Shown: positions 7,880-17,688, counted from the stretch's first letter. The stretch: DNA of 35,009 nt from Ferruginibacter sp. (GCF_014377975.1 NZ_JACMOO010000343.1:1-35009), one strand, 5' to 3'. Numbers and translations: made by a program. The notes: generated by a model not told the origin, from the sequence alone.

Positions 7880-9196
7880 ATGGAAATAGATAAAACCACA
7901 CTTGCCGACCTGTCGGTACTGGATACAAATGAAGCTTTTTCAGTTTTCAGCAAACTTGATTTTTGCCTTACTGCAGGCGGCAGAATAAAATTATTTGATA
8001 ATTTCAATAAGCCATTGAATAGTATTGATGCCATTACAGGTGTACAAAAAACCCTGCAGCTTATTTTGCAAAAACAACAATACTGGCCGGCACAAATTAG
8101 CAATGGCTCTGTGATGGTGATAGAGAAATTCTACCAGTCAGCGGTTGATGAAATCCCCTCCAATCCAACTGCGGTCAGTGCCTTTACATACAAGGTTTTT
8201 CATGGTCCTGATTTTTCTTTGGTAAAATATACAGCAGGCCATGGCTTCGATTTTATAAAAGGCCTGCAGTTAATGTTGCAGCATTTTTATTCAGACGATT
8301 CCCCGCTTCCGTTAAAAAAATTATTACAAAAAATTCAGCAAAACATCGGAAAAGATCAATTTGTGATTATTGAAAAAAATAATAAAATAAATGATCTTAC
8401 CGTACCGCAACAATTACAACTGGCAAATTTTTTAAAGTATCAGTATAAAAATAACATGCTGGAATTAATAGACATGTACAGTCAGTTGGATGCATGGTAT
8501 GGAATGGCAATGGCTGTAAAGCAATACGGTCTTAGTTTTCCTGAATTTTTAACTGGCAACCAGCCCATGCTGGAAGTAAAAGGCTTGTACCATATTTTAT
8601 TAAATAATCCAGTTACGTATGATTTACAATTACACCCTGCCTGTAATTTTCTCTTTTTAACCGGAGCCAATATGGCTGGCAAAAGTACTTTCATTAAATC
8701 GGTAGGTACAGCCGTTTTTTTAGCTCATATTGGCATGGGGGTACCTGCGCAGCATATGCAACTGAGTTTGTTCGACGGCTTATTAAGCAACATAAATGTT
8801 GCCGATAATTTAAGCAAAGGTGAGAGCTACTTTTACAATGAAGTGCAGCGTATAAAATCAACCATTACAAAAATTGCGGATGGCAGAAAATGGCTGATAC
8901 TGATTGATGAATTGTTTAAAGGCACCAATGTAGAAGATGCTATGAAATGTTCGTCGACTGTAATTGAGGGCCTCTTAAAAATTAAAAACTCGCTTTTTAT
9001 TTTAAGTACGCACCTGTATGAAATTGGCGAAGGATTAAAAAAATATCCCAATATAAATTTTAATTATTTTGAAACCGAAGTAAAAAACGACCAGTTACTT
9101 TTTAGTTACCAGTTAAAAGAAGGCATCAGCAACGACCGGCTGGGTTACCTTATTTTAAAAAATGAAGGGGTGGTGGAAATGCTCGAGAAATTATAG
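7880..9196 (+). CDS. MutS-family ATPase lacking the mismatch-recognition domain
   Basis: A 438-residue protein with the C-terminal part of MutS: a core/lever-like helical region (about 1-240), then the ATPase domain with Walker A TGANMAGKST (261-270), a GMGVPA segment, the D-loop region NINVADNLSKGESYFYNEV, Walker B LILIDELFKGTN (from 339) and the H-loop FILSTHLYEIGEGL. The N-terminal mismatch-binding and connector domains of MutS (about 250 residues) are absent, and there is no C-terminal Smr domain, so it is not a standard MutS1 or MutS2. Such short MutS-like proteins are widespread in Bacteroidota with no established role. I prefer the ATG at 7880 (MEIDKTTL) to the GTG at 7874; a purine-rich GGGAGGA lies upstream. 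It is 165 bases after pyrC. Confidence 0.88.
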   Translation: MEIDKTTLADLSVLDTNEAFSVFSKLDFCLTAGGRIKLFDNFNKPLNSIDAITGVQKTLQLILQKQQYWPAQISNGSVMVIEKFYQSAVDEIPSNPTAVSAFTYKVFHGPDFSLVKYTAGHGFDFIKGLQLMLQHFYSDDSPLPLKKLLQKIQQNIGKDQFVIIEKNNKINDLTVPQQLQLANFLKYQYKNNMLELIDMYSQLDAWYGMAMAVKQYGLSFPEFLTGNQPMLEVKGLYHILLNNPVTYDLQLHPACNFLFLTGANMAGKSTFIKSVGTAVFLAHIGMGVPAQHMQLSLFDGLLSNINVADNLSKGESYFYNEVQRIKSTITKIADGRKWLILIDELFKGTNVEDAMKCSSTVIEGLLKIKNSLFILSTHLYEIGEGLKKYPNINFNYFETEVKNDQLLFSYQLKEGISNDRLGYLILKNEGVVEMLEKL

Positions 9197-9359
9197 AAAA
9201 GTCCCCCTCTGTGTCTCCACTGCAGCGGAAGAAAAAACAGTAAACAATTCGAAGACATCCTTATTTTATTAAGTAAATACAGGTTTGCTGTGCAGGCAAT
9301 GCAGGCTCACTCAATTTTTCGCCATGGGTAAATTTATTCCCCTTATTCTTTATTCAATG

Positions 9360-9367
9360 TACATTTG
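9360..9367 (+). promoter_or_regulatory. Possible -7 box (TACATTTG) for the ABC exporter gene
   Basis: TACATTTG fits TAnnTTTG exactly and lies 34 bases upstream of the ATG at 9402. No TTG at a suitable -33 position is visible, so this is tentative. Confidence 0.35.
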
Positions 9368-9401
9368 CCATTACTTTTTTTTCATCTAACAGCATTGCAG
9401 A

Positions 9402-11201
9402 ATGAATTTTTTCAGGATATTTAAGTACATACACATTCCCAAAAATAAACTGGCATTGTATCTTTTTTACACCATTTTATCCACGTTATTTTCGTTGTTG
9501 TCTATCAATGCCCTGGCGCCTTTCATGAATATCATTTTCAAAACAGACAGCACCATGCCGTCTGTGCAAACAAAGTCGCTCGGCAGGTTTAATAATTTCT
9601 TTGAGTTGCTGGTAAAAAATCACAGCCCATTATATGCACTTGCAATCATCTGCAGTTTGATGGTTATTTCCATCTTACTTAAAAATTTATTTGTTTATCT
9701 GTCTATCTATATTGCTACCCCCATGCGTAGTAAAATTTTGTCTGATTTTCGATTACGGCTTTACTCCAAAATTTTGCAATTACCTGTTAGCTTTTTTACA
9801 GAGCAAAAAAAAGGCGATCTGATGAGCCGTATGATTGGTGATATTGGAGAAGTACAGAATTCAATATTTACTGCTTTGGAAGGATTGATAAAAGACCCGC
9901 TCATCATTTTATCTTTTTTAATTTCCATGATAATTTTAAGCCCGCAGTTATCATTGTTTCTGCTTATTTTTTTACCGGTTACCGGGCTAATAATCGGCAG
10001 AATAAGCAAGCGGTTAAAAAAACAATCCAATGCTTATTCAGCTGCCAACGGAGAAAACCTGTCGCATGTTGAAGAAACCCTGGGCAGTATAAAAGTAATT
10101 AAAGCCTTTACTGCCGAAACAATGATGTTGCAAAAATTCAACATAGGAAATGATAAAATGTTTTTGATGCTGAATAAAATGACTCTGCGCCGCGACCTTG
10201 CAAGTCCTTTAACAGAAGTGCTGGGTGTAACGGTGCTTTGCGCCATTTTATATATCGGTGGAAGATTTGTTTTTAGCCCGGGCAACCACTTAACGGGTGG
10301 CGACCTGATGGCATTTATTTTATTGTTTGCGATGATCATAAATCCTGCAAAAAATTTATCTACCACCATCTCTAATTTACAAAAAGGCATGGGGGCCGTG
10401 GAAAGAATTGAAGACATTTTAAATGCTCCGCTTCAGGTAGAAGAAAAGCCCGATGCCATTGCTTTAACAGGCTTTAACGACCGCATTGAATTTAAAAATG
10501 TTTCCTTTAATTATGATGAAAAGCCCGTTTTAAAAAATATCAGTTTTGTAATAGAGAAAGGAAAAACAATTGCGTTGGTTGGCTCGTCAGGAGCAGGCAA
10601 ATCAACAGTAGCCGATCTTATTCCAAGATTTCATGATGTAGCTGAAGGAGAAATTTTAATTGATGGGGTAAACATCAAAGATTTCACCATTCACTCGTTG
10701 CGCAAACAAATGAGCATTGTTACGCAGGAAGCTATTTTATTTAATGATACTATTGCCAGCAATATTGCATTGGGTAACATGGAAGCAACCCCTGTAGAAG
10801 TACAGGAGGCTGCTACCATTGCCAATGCGCACAAATTCATCATTCAAAAAGAAGAGGGTTATAACACCAATATCGGCGACAGGGGAATGAAGCTGAGTGG
10901 CGGCGAGCGGCAGCGGGTAACCATTGCCAGGGCTGTTTTACAAAACCCTCCGATTCTTATTTTAGATGAAGCCACGTCGGCCCTTGATACAGAAAGCGAA
11001 CGACTGGTGCAGGATGCCATTGTAAACCTGATGCAGGACAGAACCTCGCTGGTGATAGCACACCGCCTGAGCACCATCCGCAATGCGGATGAAATCATTG
11101 TATTGCAAAAGGGAGAAATTATTGAGAGAGGTACGCATGATATATTGCTTGCACAAAACGGCTTTTATACCAGACTGGTAAAAATGCAGGAGATCAAATA
11201 G
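9402..11201 (+). CDS. MsbA-like ABC exporter (fused membrane and ATPase domains)
   Basis: A 599-residue half-transporter expected to work as a homodimer in the inner membrane. The N-terminal ~330 residues hold the exporter membrane domain with about six hydrophobic helices (first at about 17-40, others near 75-95, 160-200 and 265-315) and the cytoplasmic-loop signature SRMIGDIGEVQNSIFTALE. The ATPase domain has Walker A GSSGAGKST (394-402), the Q-loop SIVTQEAILFNDTIASNIALG, signature LSGGERQR (498-505), Walker B ILILDEATSALD (518-529) and the H-loop IAHRLSTI. Sequence style is that of the lipid A / lipid-linked glycan exporter group (MsbA-like), but the substrate cannot be read from sequence. 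It precedes comM by 214 bases, and a glycan cluster begins 1.8 kb downstream. Confidence 0.92.
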   Translation: MNFFRIFKYIHIPKNKLALYLFYTILSTLFSLLSINALAPFMNIIFKTDSTMPSVQTKSLGRFNNFFELLVKNHSPLYALAIICSLMVISILLKNLFVYLSIYIATPMRSKILSDFRLRLYSKILQLPVSFFTEQKKGDLMSRMIGDIGEVQNSIFTALEGLIKDPLIILSFLISMIILSPQLSLFLLIFLPVTGLIIGRISKRLKKQSNAYSAANGENLSHVEETLGSIKVIKAFTAETMMLQKFNIGNDKMFLMLNKMTLRRDLASPLTEVLGVTVLCAILYIGGRFVFSPGNHLTGGDLMAFILLFAMIINPAKNLSTTISNLQKGMGAVERIEDILNAPLQVEEKPDAIALTGFNDRIEFKNVSFNYDEKPVLKNISFVIEKGKTIALVGSSGAGKSTVADLIPRFHDVAEGEILIDGVNIKDFTIHSLRKQMSIVTQEAILFNDTIASNIALGNMEATPVEVQEAATIANAHKFIIQKEEGYNTNIGDRGMKLSGGERQRVTIARAVLQNPPILILDEATSALDTESERLVQDAIVNLMQDRTSLVIAHRLSTIRNADEIIVLQKGEIIERGTHDILLAQNGFYTRLVKMQEIK

Positions 11202-11415
11202 CAGGATATTAAAATAAACTAAACTTTTTTAAGCCTGGCGAAAAATTTTTAAATCATGCACTGCCTCGTTTATTTTTATTAAACAGTGTATCCATAAAAA
11301 TATTTACTACAATTACTGTTACAATTGAACTACCAAATAAGTAGCTTTTAAAAATGGATTCCTTACCTTACCTTATCGTTCATTTCATTTCCATTTTTAA
11401 ATTAATTACCCTCCC

Positions 11416-12963
11416 ATGCTGGTAAAAACTTACGGCAGTGCTGTTTATGGTGTTGAAGCCATTACCATTGCGGTAGAAGTAAATATTAATAACCAGGGTA
11501 AATCTGATGCCATTATCGTTGGTCTTCCGGATGGTGCTGTTAAAGAAAGTTTGTTACGTGTAGAAAGTGCCATTAAAGACAATGGCTATTTTATGCCCCG
11601 CACAAGACTGATTGTAAACCTTGCCCCCGCTGACATCCGCAAAAGCGGTACTGCTTTTGATTTACCGATTGCCATGGCTACATTGGGTGCAAGTGAACAA
11701 CTGATTAATCCGGAAAAATTAACCGATTATATCATTATGGGCGAGCTGAGTTTAGATGGTTCTGTAAGATCTATTAAGGGCGCATTGCCCATTGCCATAC
11801 AGGCAAGAAAAGAAAATTTTAAAGGCCTTATTGTACCCAAACAAAATGCCCGGGAAGCAGCTATGGTAAACAACCTGCTGGTGTATGGTGTCGGCCATTT
11901 GAATGAAGTAATCAATTTTTTTAAAGACGATACTACTTTACAACCTGTTATTGTAAATACAAGAGAAGAATTTGCGTATGCACAAAGTGATTTTGATATT
12001 GATTTTTGTGATGTAAAAGGCCAGGAAAATATTAAGCGGGCGTTGGAAATTGCAGCGGCTGGTGGCCACAATGCAATATTGATTGGTCCGCCTGGGGCCG
12101 GTAAAACCATGCTGGCAAAGCGTTTACCAACTATCCTGCCGCCACTTTCTTTGCAGGAAGCACTGGAGACAACCAAAATTCACAGCGTGGCGGGCAAACT
12201 GCCGGAGAATGCTACCCTCATTTCCAAACGTCCTTATCGTTCGCCGCATCATACCATCAGCGATGTAGCCCTTGTTGGCGGCGGAACAAATCCGCAGCCT
12301 GGAGAAATTTCCTTGGCACACAATGGCGTATTGTTTTTAGATGAATTACCGGAATTTAAAAGAGCCGTGCTGGAAGTGATGCGGCAGCCCATGGAGGAAA
12401 GAAAAGTTACCATCAGCCGGGCAAAAATAGCGCTTGAATTTCCCGCAAGCTTTATGCTCATCGCCAGTATGAACCCCTGCCCCTGCGGCTATTTTAATCA
12501 TCCCGAAAAAGCTTGTACCTGCCCGCCGGGAGCTGTACAAAAATATTTAAATAAAATTTCCGGTCCTTTACTCGACCGGATTGACCTTCATGTAGAAGTA
12601 ACACCTGTAGCCTTTAGCGAATTGTCCAGTACAAAGCAATTTGAAAAAAGTGAATCCATTCGTAAACGGGTTATTAAAGCAAGAGATATACAGGAAGCCA
12701 GGTATAAAGACAGTGAAGGCGTATATGCCAATGCACAAATGAGCAGTAAAATGTTGAAAGAAATTTGTGTAATTAATACCGCCAGTCAGAATTTATTAAA
12801 GATAGCAATGGAAAAATTAAATTTATCTGCCCGGGCGTATGACAGGATTTTAAAAGTAAGCAGAACCATAGCGGACCTTTCAGAAAGTGAAGATATAAAA
12901 GCAGAACATCTTGCCGAAGCCATACAATACAGAAGCCTGGATAGAGAAGGATGGGGCGGTTAA
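11416..12963 (+). CDS. comM: YifB/ComM-family Mg-chelatase-like AAA+ ATPase
   Basis: A 515-residue protein with three parts: an N-terminal ChlI/LonC-like domain (start YGSAVYGVEAI, then VNLAPADIRKSGTAFDLPIAMA), a central Mg-chelatase AAA+ domain with Walker A GPPGAGKT (224-231), RPYRSPHHTISDVALVGGG, Walker B GVLFLDELPEF and sensor SMNPCPCGYF, and a C-terminal helical domain (NLSARAYDRILKVSRTIADL). The four-cysteine NPCPCG---HPEKACTCPPG insert is a family hallmark. In Haemophilus and Vibrio, ComM is a helicase that promotes branch migration during natural transformation; most bacteria carry a homologue, often without known competence. The role here is by homology. Length is normal. Confidence 0.94.
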   Translation: MLVKTYGSAVYGVEAITIAVEVNINNQGKSDAIIVGLPDGAVKESLLRVESAIKDNGYFMPRTRLIVNLAPADIRKSGTAFDLPIAMATLGASEQLINPEKLTDYIIMGELSLDGSVRSIKGALPIAIQARKENFKGLIVPKQNAREAAMVNNLLVYGVGHLNEVINFFKDDTTLQPVIVNTREEFAYAQSDFDIDFCDVKGQENIKRALEIAAAGGHNAILIGPPGAGKTMLAKRLPTILPPLSLQEALETTKIHSVAGKLPENATLISKRPYRSPHHTISDVALVGGGTNPQPGEISLAHNGVLFLDELPEFKRAVLEVMRQPMEERKVTISRAKIALEFPASFMLIASMNPCPCGYFNHPEKACTCPPGAVQKYLNKISGPLLDRIDLHVEVTPVAFSELSSTKQFEKSESIRKRVIKARDIQEARYKDSEGVYANAQMSSKMLKEICVINTASQNLLKIAMEKLNLSARAYDRILKVSRTIADLSESEDIKAEHLAEAIQYRSLDREGWGG

Positions 12964-13009
12964 AGGCTGCCAAAATCTATGTATTAATTTTCAATTATAA
13001 TTGTTAGCA

Positions 13010-13942
13010 ATGAAAGTATTAGTAACTGGCGGAACCGGTTTTATTGGATCATTTGTAGTAGAAGCTTTGTTGCAGGATGGTCATGAAGTGCTGGTAATTG
13101 CCAATGGACGTCAGCTGCCTGCTTACCTGGAAATGCTGACTAATCAAATAACTTATTACCAGGGTGATTTTGGCGAAACGGATATTTTGGAAAAGGCATT
13201 ACCGGGCTGTGATGCAGTCATTCATTTAGCATGGTCAACGGTTCCTAAGCAAACCAAAGGGGCAACAGCGTTTGAATTTTCAAGCAACATTCCCGGCAAT
13301 ATTAATTTAATTGAAAAGTGCATAGATTTTAAGGTGGATAAATTTATATTTATTTCATCCGGAGGAACTGTTTACGGAATACCAGACCAAATTCCCCTTA
13401 CTGAATTACATGGACTCAATCCAATTTCCAACTATGGTTTGGGTAAATTAACCATGGAAAAATTACTTCATCTGTACAATTATACGCATAATATTAAGTA
13501 TACAATTTTACGTGTTTCAAATGCGTACGGCGAAAGACAAAACCTATATAAAAATCAAGGTGTAATTGGTGTATGGCTTAAAAATATTGTACAAAAAAAG
13601 AAGATTGAAATATGGGGCGATGGGTCGGTAGTAAGGGATTATGTGTATGTTAAAGACGTGGCTGCCGCTGTATTAAATGCACTGGCACAGATAAAAAATA
13701 CCTCCATTTATAATATTGGTGGGGGCAAAGGTTACTCGTTAAATGATATCGTGGCGGCAATTAATACAGGGCTTAATATTGGTGTGGAAGTGGAGTACAA
13801 ACCTTCCAGAAATTTTGACGTTCCTGTAAATATTTTAGACATTTCCAAAGCGCAAAAGGAAATCGGATTTAAGCCCACAATTGGCTTAGCTGAAGGAATT
13901 ATCAGAACATGGAAATGGATTCAGAAAGAAGTGGTTTATTAA
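13010..13942 (+). CDS. NAD-dependent sugar-nucleotide epimerase/dehydratase
   Basis: A 310-residue extended short-chain dehydrogenase of the UDP-glucose 4-epimerase type. The NAD-binding loop TGGTGFIG is at 6-13, and the catalytic set is a Ser in FISSGGTVYG (about 117-118) with Y142 and K146 in NYGLGK. The C-terminal part has ILRVSNAYGERQN, GDGSVVRDYVYVKDVA and YNIGGGKGYSLNDI, all typical of GalE-like epimerases. The exact sugar is not predictable. I use the ATG at 13010; the in-frame TTG at 13001 would only add MLA. It is 46 bases after comM and opens the surface-glycan stretch. The next gene is convergent with it. Inference: it supplies an activated sugar to the glycosyltransferases nearby. 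Confidence 0.9.
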   Translation: MKVLVTGGTGFIGSFVVEALLQDGHEVLVIANGRQLPAYLEMLTNQITYYQGDFGETDILEKALPGCDAVIHLAWSTVPKQTKGATAFEFSSNIPGNINLIEKCIDFKVDKFIFISSGGTVYGIPDQIPLTELHGLNPISNYGLGKLTMEKLLHLYNYTHNIKYTILRVSNAYGERQNLYKNQGVIGVWLKNIVQKKKIEIWGDGSVVRDYVYVKDVAAAVLNALAQIKNTSIYNIGGGKGYSLNDIVAAINTGLNIGVEVEYKPSRNFDVPVNILDISKAQKEIGFKPTIGLAEGIIRTWKWIQKEVVY

Positions 13943-13985
13943 TTGAAATCTAAAATCATTCATAGCATAAATAAAAATCTGCACC

Positions 13986-14861
13986 TTATTTTGAAGGTAA
14001 ATATTGCAGATTGGTATTGGGAAAAACCTTGTCGAGTAATACTTTTAAACGCAGGTTGGTATTTTTTACCTTTTGGTAAAAAGGCATTTTTGAAGTGTCA
14101 AATAATTTGATTTGTTCAATTATTTTTTCATAATTCCACTGGGCAAAATAGGCTTGTATAAAAAAATTATTTATCTGCTTATCCCATAAATCTTTTGCCG
14201 GCCAATAGTGTACAATTGCAGATTTAGCTTCTGCTAAACCATAGATTTTTTCTAACGCAAGCGAAAGCGAAAATTGCTCAATAAAATATCTTGTAATTCC
14301 CTGGGCACACATTTCGTCACACACCGCCAGTATCAGTTCACAATCTTTTCCATTTTTTGTATTGGGCAAACCAACCACACCGGAGTTCCACATACGGTGT
14401 GCAGGTTGTATGGTAATACCTCCAAAAGATTTTCCCTGCACCTGCTGCCATAATTTTTTTTGTGATTTATTTTTCCTGCGGGAAAGTTCTCCTTCATTAT
14501 CGTGCATTACCGCAAAACCTTTTTCCATGCTGCTTTTAATATCTGCCAGATCACCAAATAAAAAAGTATCACAATCCAAATAAACTATGGGTTCATTTGG
14601 ATACAAATGGCAGGCTTTTTCAATTGCTTTAATTTTTATCCGCCAGAAAAACTGATGCGTTCCTTTCCATGCGGTTAAATCATTTTCTGTTACTTTAATG
14701 ATGTGCACATGTGGCTGTAAATGCTTATAAAAGTCCTCATTATCGGTAACAATATTGATAGAGCTTACAAACTGCTTCTGTGTAAGAAATGAATAGATAG
14801 AGAATGCTGTTTGTAAATGTATTTGAGCGTTGGGGCCAAAAGCCATGTAAAGTAAATTCAT
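13986..14861 (-). CDS. GT-A-type glycosyltransferase (GT8-like)
   Basis: A 291-residue protein with the look of a nucleotide-diphospho-sugar transferase. The N-terminus MNLLYMAFGPN---HLQTAFSIYSFLT begins a Rossmann-like fold, and YLDCDTFLFGDL (about 94-105) contains the DxD metal/nucleotide motif (D96, D98). Later NSGVVGLP and IVHYWPAK fit the acceptor side of GT8-like enzymes. No signal peptide or membrane helix, so cytoplasmic. Its start overlaps the stop of the upstream DUF4422 gene by four bases (ATGA-type), which implies one mRNA and coupled translation. Donor and acceptor sugars are unknown. Confidence 0.78.
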   Translation of the reverse strand: MNLLYMAFGPNAQIHLQTAFSIYSFLTQKQFVSSINIVTDNEDFYKHLQPHVHIIKVTENDLTAWKGTHQFFWRIKIKAIEKACHLYPNEPIVYLDCDTFLFGDLADIKSSMEKGFAVMHDNEGELSRRKNKSQKKLWQQVQGKSFGGITIQPAHRMWNSGVVGLPNTKNGKDCELILAVCDEMCAQGITRYFIEQFSLSLALEKIYGLAEAKSAIVHYWPAKDLWDKQINNFFIQAYFAQWNYEKIIEQIKLFDTSKMPFYQKVKNTNLRLKVLLDKVFPNTNLQYLPSK

Positions 14862-15649
14862 AGTTTATCTTCAAATAACCCAAGGGTTAGATGTGCTGCT
14901 TTTAGTTGATGATGATAAATAAATAAATTGTGTAACCGCTCGGCCAAAAAGCCAAAAACTCTTGACTGGTAACCTTCTTTGTGCATGTTAATGCGATGTT
15001 GAACCTCTTTTAAAACAGTGAATAAAAAATGTAAATAATCATCCCACACACTCCACCTGGCAATCATCATATTGTTATAACACATTTTAGTTAACTGCCC
15101 GTAGTTATCAATACTCTTGGCAAAGTCCGGAAATTTTTCAACAACCACTTCTATCATTGCATCATAATCTTCTTTAAAATGAGCTTCTGTGTACGCATCT
15201 TTAATAGTATAAACAATACCTTTTTCTTTCATTGCCCAAACAGGTCTTTGCACAATTACATCATGACACAATAACAACTCCTGCAAAGTAGTGTATAGTT
15301 TCGGAGTTAGTATGTTATCCAATATTTTTTGAGATGTTCGGTAATAATAACGACTTCTTTTTTTTACAAAAAGCTTATACTTATCTTCAATAAAGTAGCG
15401 CCGGTAATGGCAAAGTCCCCAGGCATCTGCCTTTGTTCTATCAACATTTTTCATTACCCAATAAGCAACAGTTAATTCGCTGTAAAAAGGATTTAATTCA
15501 GACATATTATCTCCTGTATCATCTCCCTGCATAGCTAATTTTATAGGTGTAATTGCTGCACCTGCCTGCACGGGAGTAATATAATCTGCTTTTGGTAAAA
15601 GCGGGAATGGTTTGTAATAAGCACTAAATAATTGAATGGTTGGCAACAT
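14858..15649 (-). CDS. DUF4422 glycosyltransferase-like protein
   Basis: A 263-residue protein carrying the DUF4422 pattern: an early IQLFSAYYKPFPL strand, ITPIKLAMQGDDTGDNMSELNPFYSELTVAYWVMKN, then GLCHYRRYF (78-86), and a C-terminal stretch with RVFGFLAERLHNLFI. DUF4422 proteins occur in capsule, exopolysaccharide and LPS gene clusters and are regarded as glycosyltransferases; the donor sugar is not known. It is the first gene of a two-gene unit on the minus strand and overlaps the GT8-like gene by four bases. The 149-base gap to the divergent GT2 gene would hold both promoters, but I see no exact TAnnTTTG box there. Confidence 0.88.
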   Translation of the reverse strand: MLPTIQLFSAYYKPFPLLPKADYITPVQAGAAITPIKLAMQGDDTGDNMSELNPFYSELTVAYWVMKNVDRTKADAWGLCHYRRYFIEDKYKLFVKKRSRYYYRTSQKILDNILTPKLYTTLQELLLCHDVIVQRPVWAMKEKGIVYTIKDAYTEAHFKEDYDAMIEVVVEKFPDFAKSIDNYGQLTKMCYNNMMIARWSVWDDYLHFLFTVLKEVQHRINMHKEGYQSRVFGFLAERLHNLFIYHHQLKAAHLTLGLFEDKL

Positions 15650-15798
15650 AATAAACCGCTAAATTAATTTAAAAAATAGTCTTATGCCAACAAGTTGTGT
15701 ATATGACTGTTTTAAAATTAAAGAGATACAATTCTGTAACTAGTGTAAACATCTTTTCTATATGTTGATAAAGTACTACATTCATTCAAATAAAAATA

Positions 15799-16554
15799 AT
15801 GAATTCCATTTCTGTAATCATCATTGCAAAAAACGAAGCAGAAAATATTGTGGATTGTATTATGAGTGCAAAGCAGGTTAGCAAAGATATTATTGTTGCA
15901 GAAAGCGGAAGCCAGGATAATACCCAGGCTCTTGTAATAAAGGCCGGCGCCAGGTTACTGCAAACAGACTGGAAAGGATATGGCCAAACCAGGAATGAAG
16001 CCGCTGCAATTGCCGTAAATAATTGGGTGCTGGCATTGGATGCTGATGAAAGAGTTACTCCCAAACTGGCAGCAGCCATTACAAATTTATCATTGGAAGA
16101 TAACAGTATTTTATATGGATTTAAAAGAAGCAATTTTTTAGCAACAAAAAAATTAAGATTTGGCGAATGGGGCAAAGACAAAGTGTATCGCTTATATAAC
16201 AAACATAATGCCGCCTGGGATTTATTGCTGGTGCATGAAAATATTATTGGCAGCGGTATTCACAAAAAATTACTACCGGGCGGGTTACTGCATTATACCA
16301 TGAAAGACCTCGCCGAATACCGGGCTAAAACAATTTTATATGCCCGGCTGAGTGCTGAAAAATATGCAGACCAGGGGAGAAAAGCCACCCTGCTAAAAAG
16401 GTTTATTTCACCCACTTTTAGTTTTGTACAAAACTATATTGTACGCCTTGGATTTTTGGATGGAAAGGCAGGTTATATTACTGCCTGTACCGATTCAAAA
16501 TACATCTTTCTTAAATATAAATTTCTGCATGAATTGCTTCAACAGAGAAAATAA
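15799..16554 (+). CDS. Family 2 glycosyltransferase (WaaE/KdtX-like)
   Basis: A 251-residue GT2 enzyme. The N-terminus SISVIIIAKNEAENIVDCI is the typical opening of inverting GT2 enzymes. E35SGSQDNT is the donor-binding loop, and ALDADERV (D81, D83) is the DxD-like metal motif. Mid-region features (YGFKRSNFLATKKLRFGEWGKDKVYRLYN cut into two strands, then VHENI) match the LPS core glucosyltransferase subgroup often called WaaE/KdtX. The C-terminal half has YRAKTILYARLSAEKYADQG and a short hydrophobic end, suggesting membrane association. Convergent with the next gene (29-base gap). Probably adds a sugar to lipopolysaccharide core or a related glycan; the acceptor is inferred. Confidence 0.88.
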   Translation: MNSISVIIIAKNEAENIVDCIMSAKQVSKDIIVAESGSQDNTQALVIKAGARLLQTDWKGYGQTRNEAAAIAVNNWVLALDADERVTPKLAAAITNLSLEDNSILYGFKRSNFLATKKLRFGEWGKDKVYRLYNKHNAAWDLLLVHENIIGSGIHKKLLPGGLLHYTMKDLAEYRAKTILYARLSAEKYADQGRKATLLKRFISPTFSFVQNYIVRLGFLDGKAGYITACTDSKYIFLKYKFLHELLQQRK

Positions 16555-16583
16555 AACAAATTAATTTTTGAGCGGCAGGATTA

Positions 16584-17456
16584 TTAGCGGATAATTTTAT
16601 AACTTTTAAAATTGAAAAGTCTTACCCCTGTCCACTTTTCTACATAATATAAAAGCCGGTTTTTCAAAGAAAAATGTTTCTTTGAAATGTCCAGTTCAAG
16701 GTGCCAGTTTTTTTCGAGGATTCTTTTTTGATACACCGCGGGGTGCGTTAATTTAAATAATTTAAGACTATCGAAATGCCCGAAATTATGGCTCAGGTCA
16801 GAGAGTTTGTATTTCGCCAGCGATTCATCTTTGTGCCAAACTTCGGCTACATGAGTATTTTTAGCCATCATAGTTTCAGCGCTTTTTACCCAGCCATAAT
16901 GATAGATGTACGCATCCAGTTGCTTCACCTGTAATTTACGCTCACCTACCCTAAAACCCTGTGCATCCCGGTAACTGCGTATTTTTTTATCATTCCTGAT
17001 AATACGAACTTCTTTATCGTACCACTTACGGCTATCGCCAACATAATCGTAGGTTCCGTAAAAATGCAGGTAATTAAACAACAAGCCTTCTACCCTCTTA
17101 TCATCCTTGTACTGCGCACAGGCTTGTTGAATAATAGCATGATATTTTTCATGCACCGCCTCATCGCCCTGTATGTAAAAAGCCCATTCACTCTCCGGAT
17201 CTGTCAGGTTAAATGCTTTGTTGGTTTCAGCAGCAAGAACGGTTCCGCTGGTATAGGTTACTGTATCCCAAACCGAATGATGAATTTTAATTTTAGGACT
17301 TTGTATGTTTCGAATTAACTGCTCTGTATCATCTTTGCTGTCGCCAATCAATACAATCATTTCATCCACCAAAGGCAATATAGATGTGATTGCTTCTACA
17401 ATCGGATAATCATTTAACAGGGCATTTTTAATAATGGTAAAACCAGAAATCTTCAT
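16584..17456 (-). CDS. Glycosyltransferase, GT2-like
   Basis: A 290-residue cytoplasmic protein beginning MKISGFTIIKNALLNDYP, with a GDSKDDT loop (38-44) and WAFYIQGDEA (91-100). QGDEA takes the place of the usual DADE metal motif, leaving D98 and E99 as the acidic pair. Downstream are RNDKKIRSYRDAQGFRVG and YIYHYGWVKSAETMMAKN, seen in a subgroup of GT2-like proteins that act on surface polysaccharides. A final basic segment could touch the membrane. The gene stands alone on the minus strand, convergent with the WaaE-like gene and divergent from the ABC exporter. Family call is good; sugar specificity is unknown. Confidence 0.8.
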   Translation of the reverse strand: MKISGFTIIKNALLNDYPIVEAITSILPLVDEMIVLIGDSKDDTEQLIRNIQSPKIKIHHSVWDTVTYTSGTVLAAETNKAFNLTDPESEWAFYIQGDEAVHEKYHAIIQQACAQYKDDKRVEGLLFNYLHFYGTYDYVGDSRKWYDKEVRIIRNDKKIRSYRDAQGFRVGERKLQVKQLDAYIYHYGWVKSAETMMAKNTHVAEVWHKDESLAKYKLSDLSHNFGHFDSLKLFKLTHPAVYQKRILEKNWHLELDISKKHFSLKNRLLYYVEKWTGVRLFNFKSYKIIR

Positions 17457-17688
17457 GGAGGAAATGATTTTGTAGTCAAAGAACCGAAATTATTTTGATA
17501 GACATCGGTTATTAAAAAACAAAATGCATTTATAGCAAAGCCGGTAGTTGACCCTTAAATATTTTGAATATTATTATTTTAATAAAATGCTGCTAAACCC
17601 AGTCTGCAATCTTGTCATTTTTTACGAACTTGTATGATATTTGACACATTGAAAATTTTCGATATAATTTTACTGATTAATTTCATAC

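Noticed and set aside
7788..7889. 33-codon ORF (MSNNPNNKRSSG...) overlapping the start of the MutS-like gene by ten bases
   Set aside because: It has an ATG but no recognisable homology or clear ribosome site; most likely chance, although a leader peptide cannot be excluded.
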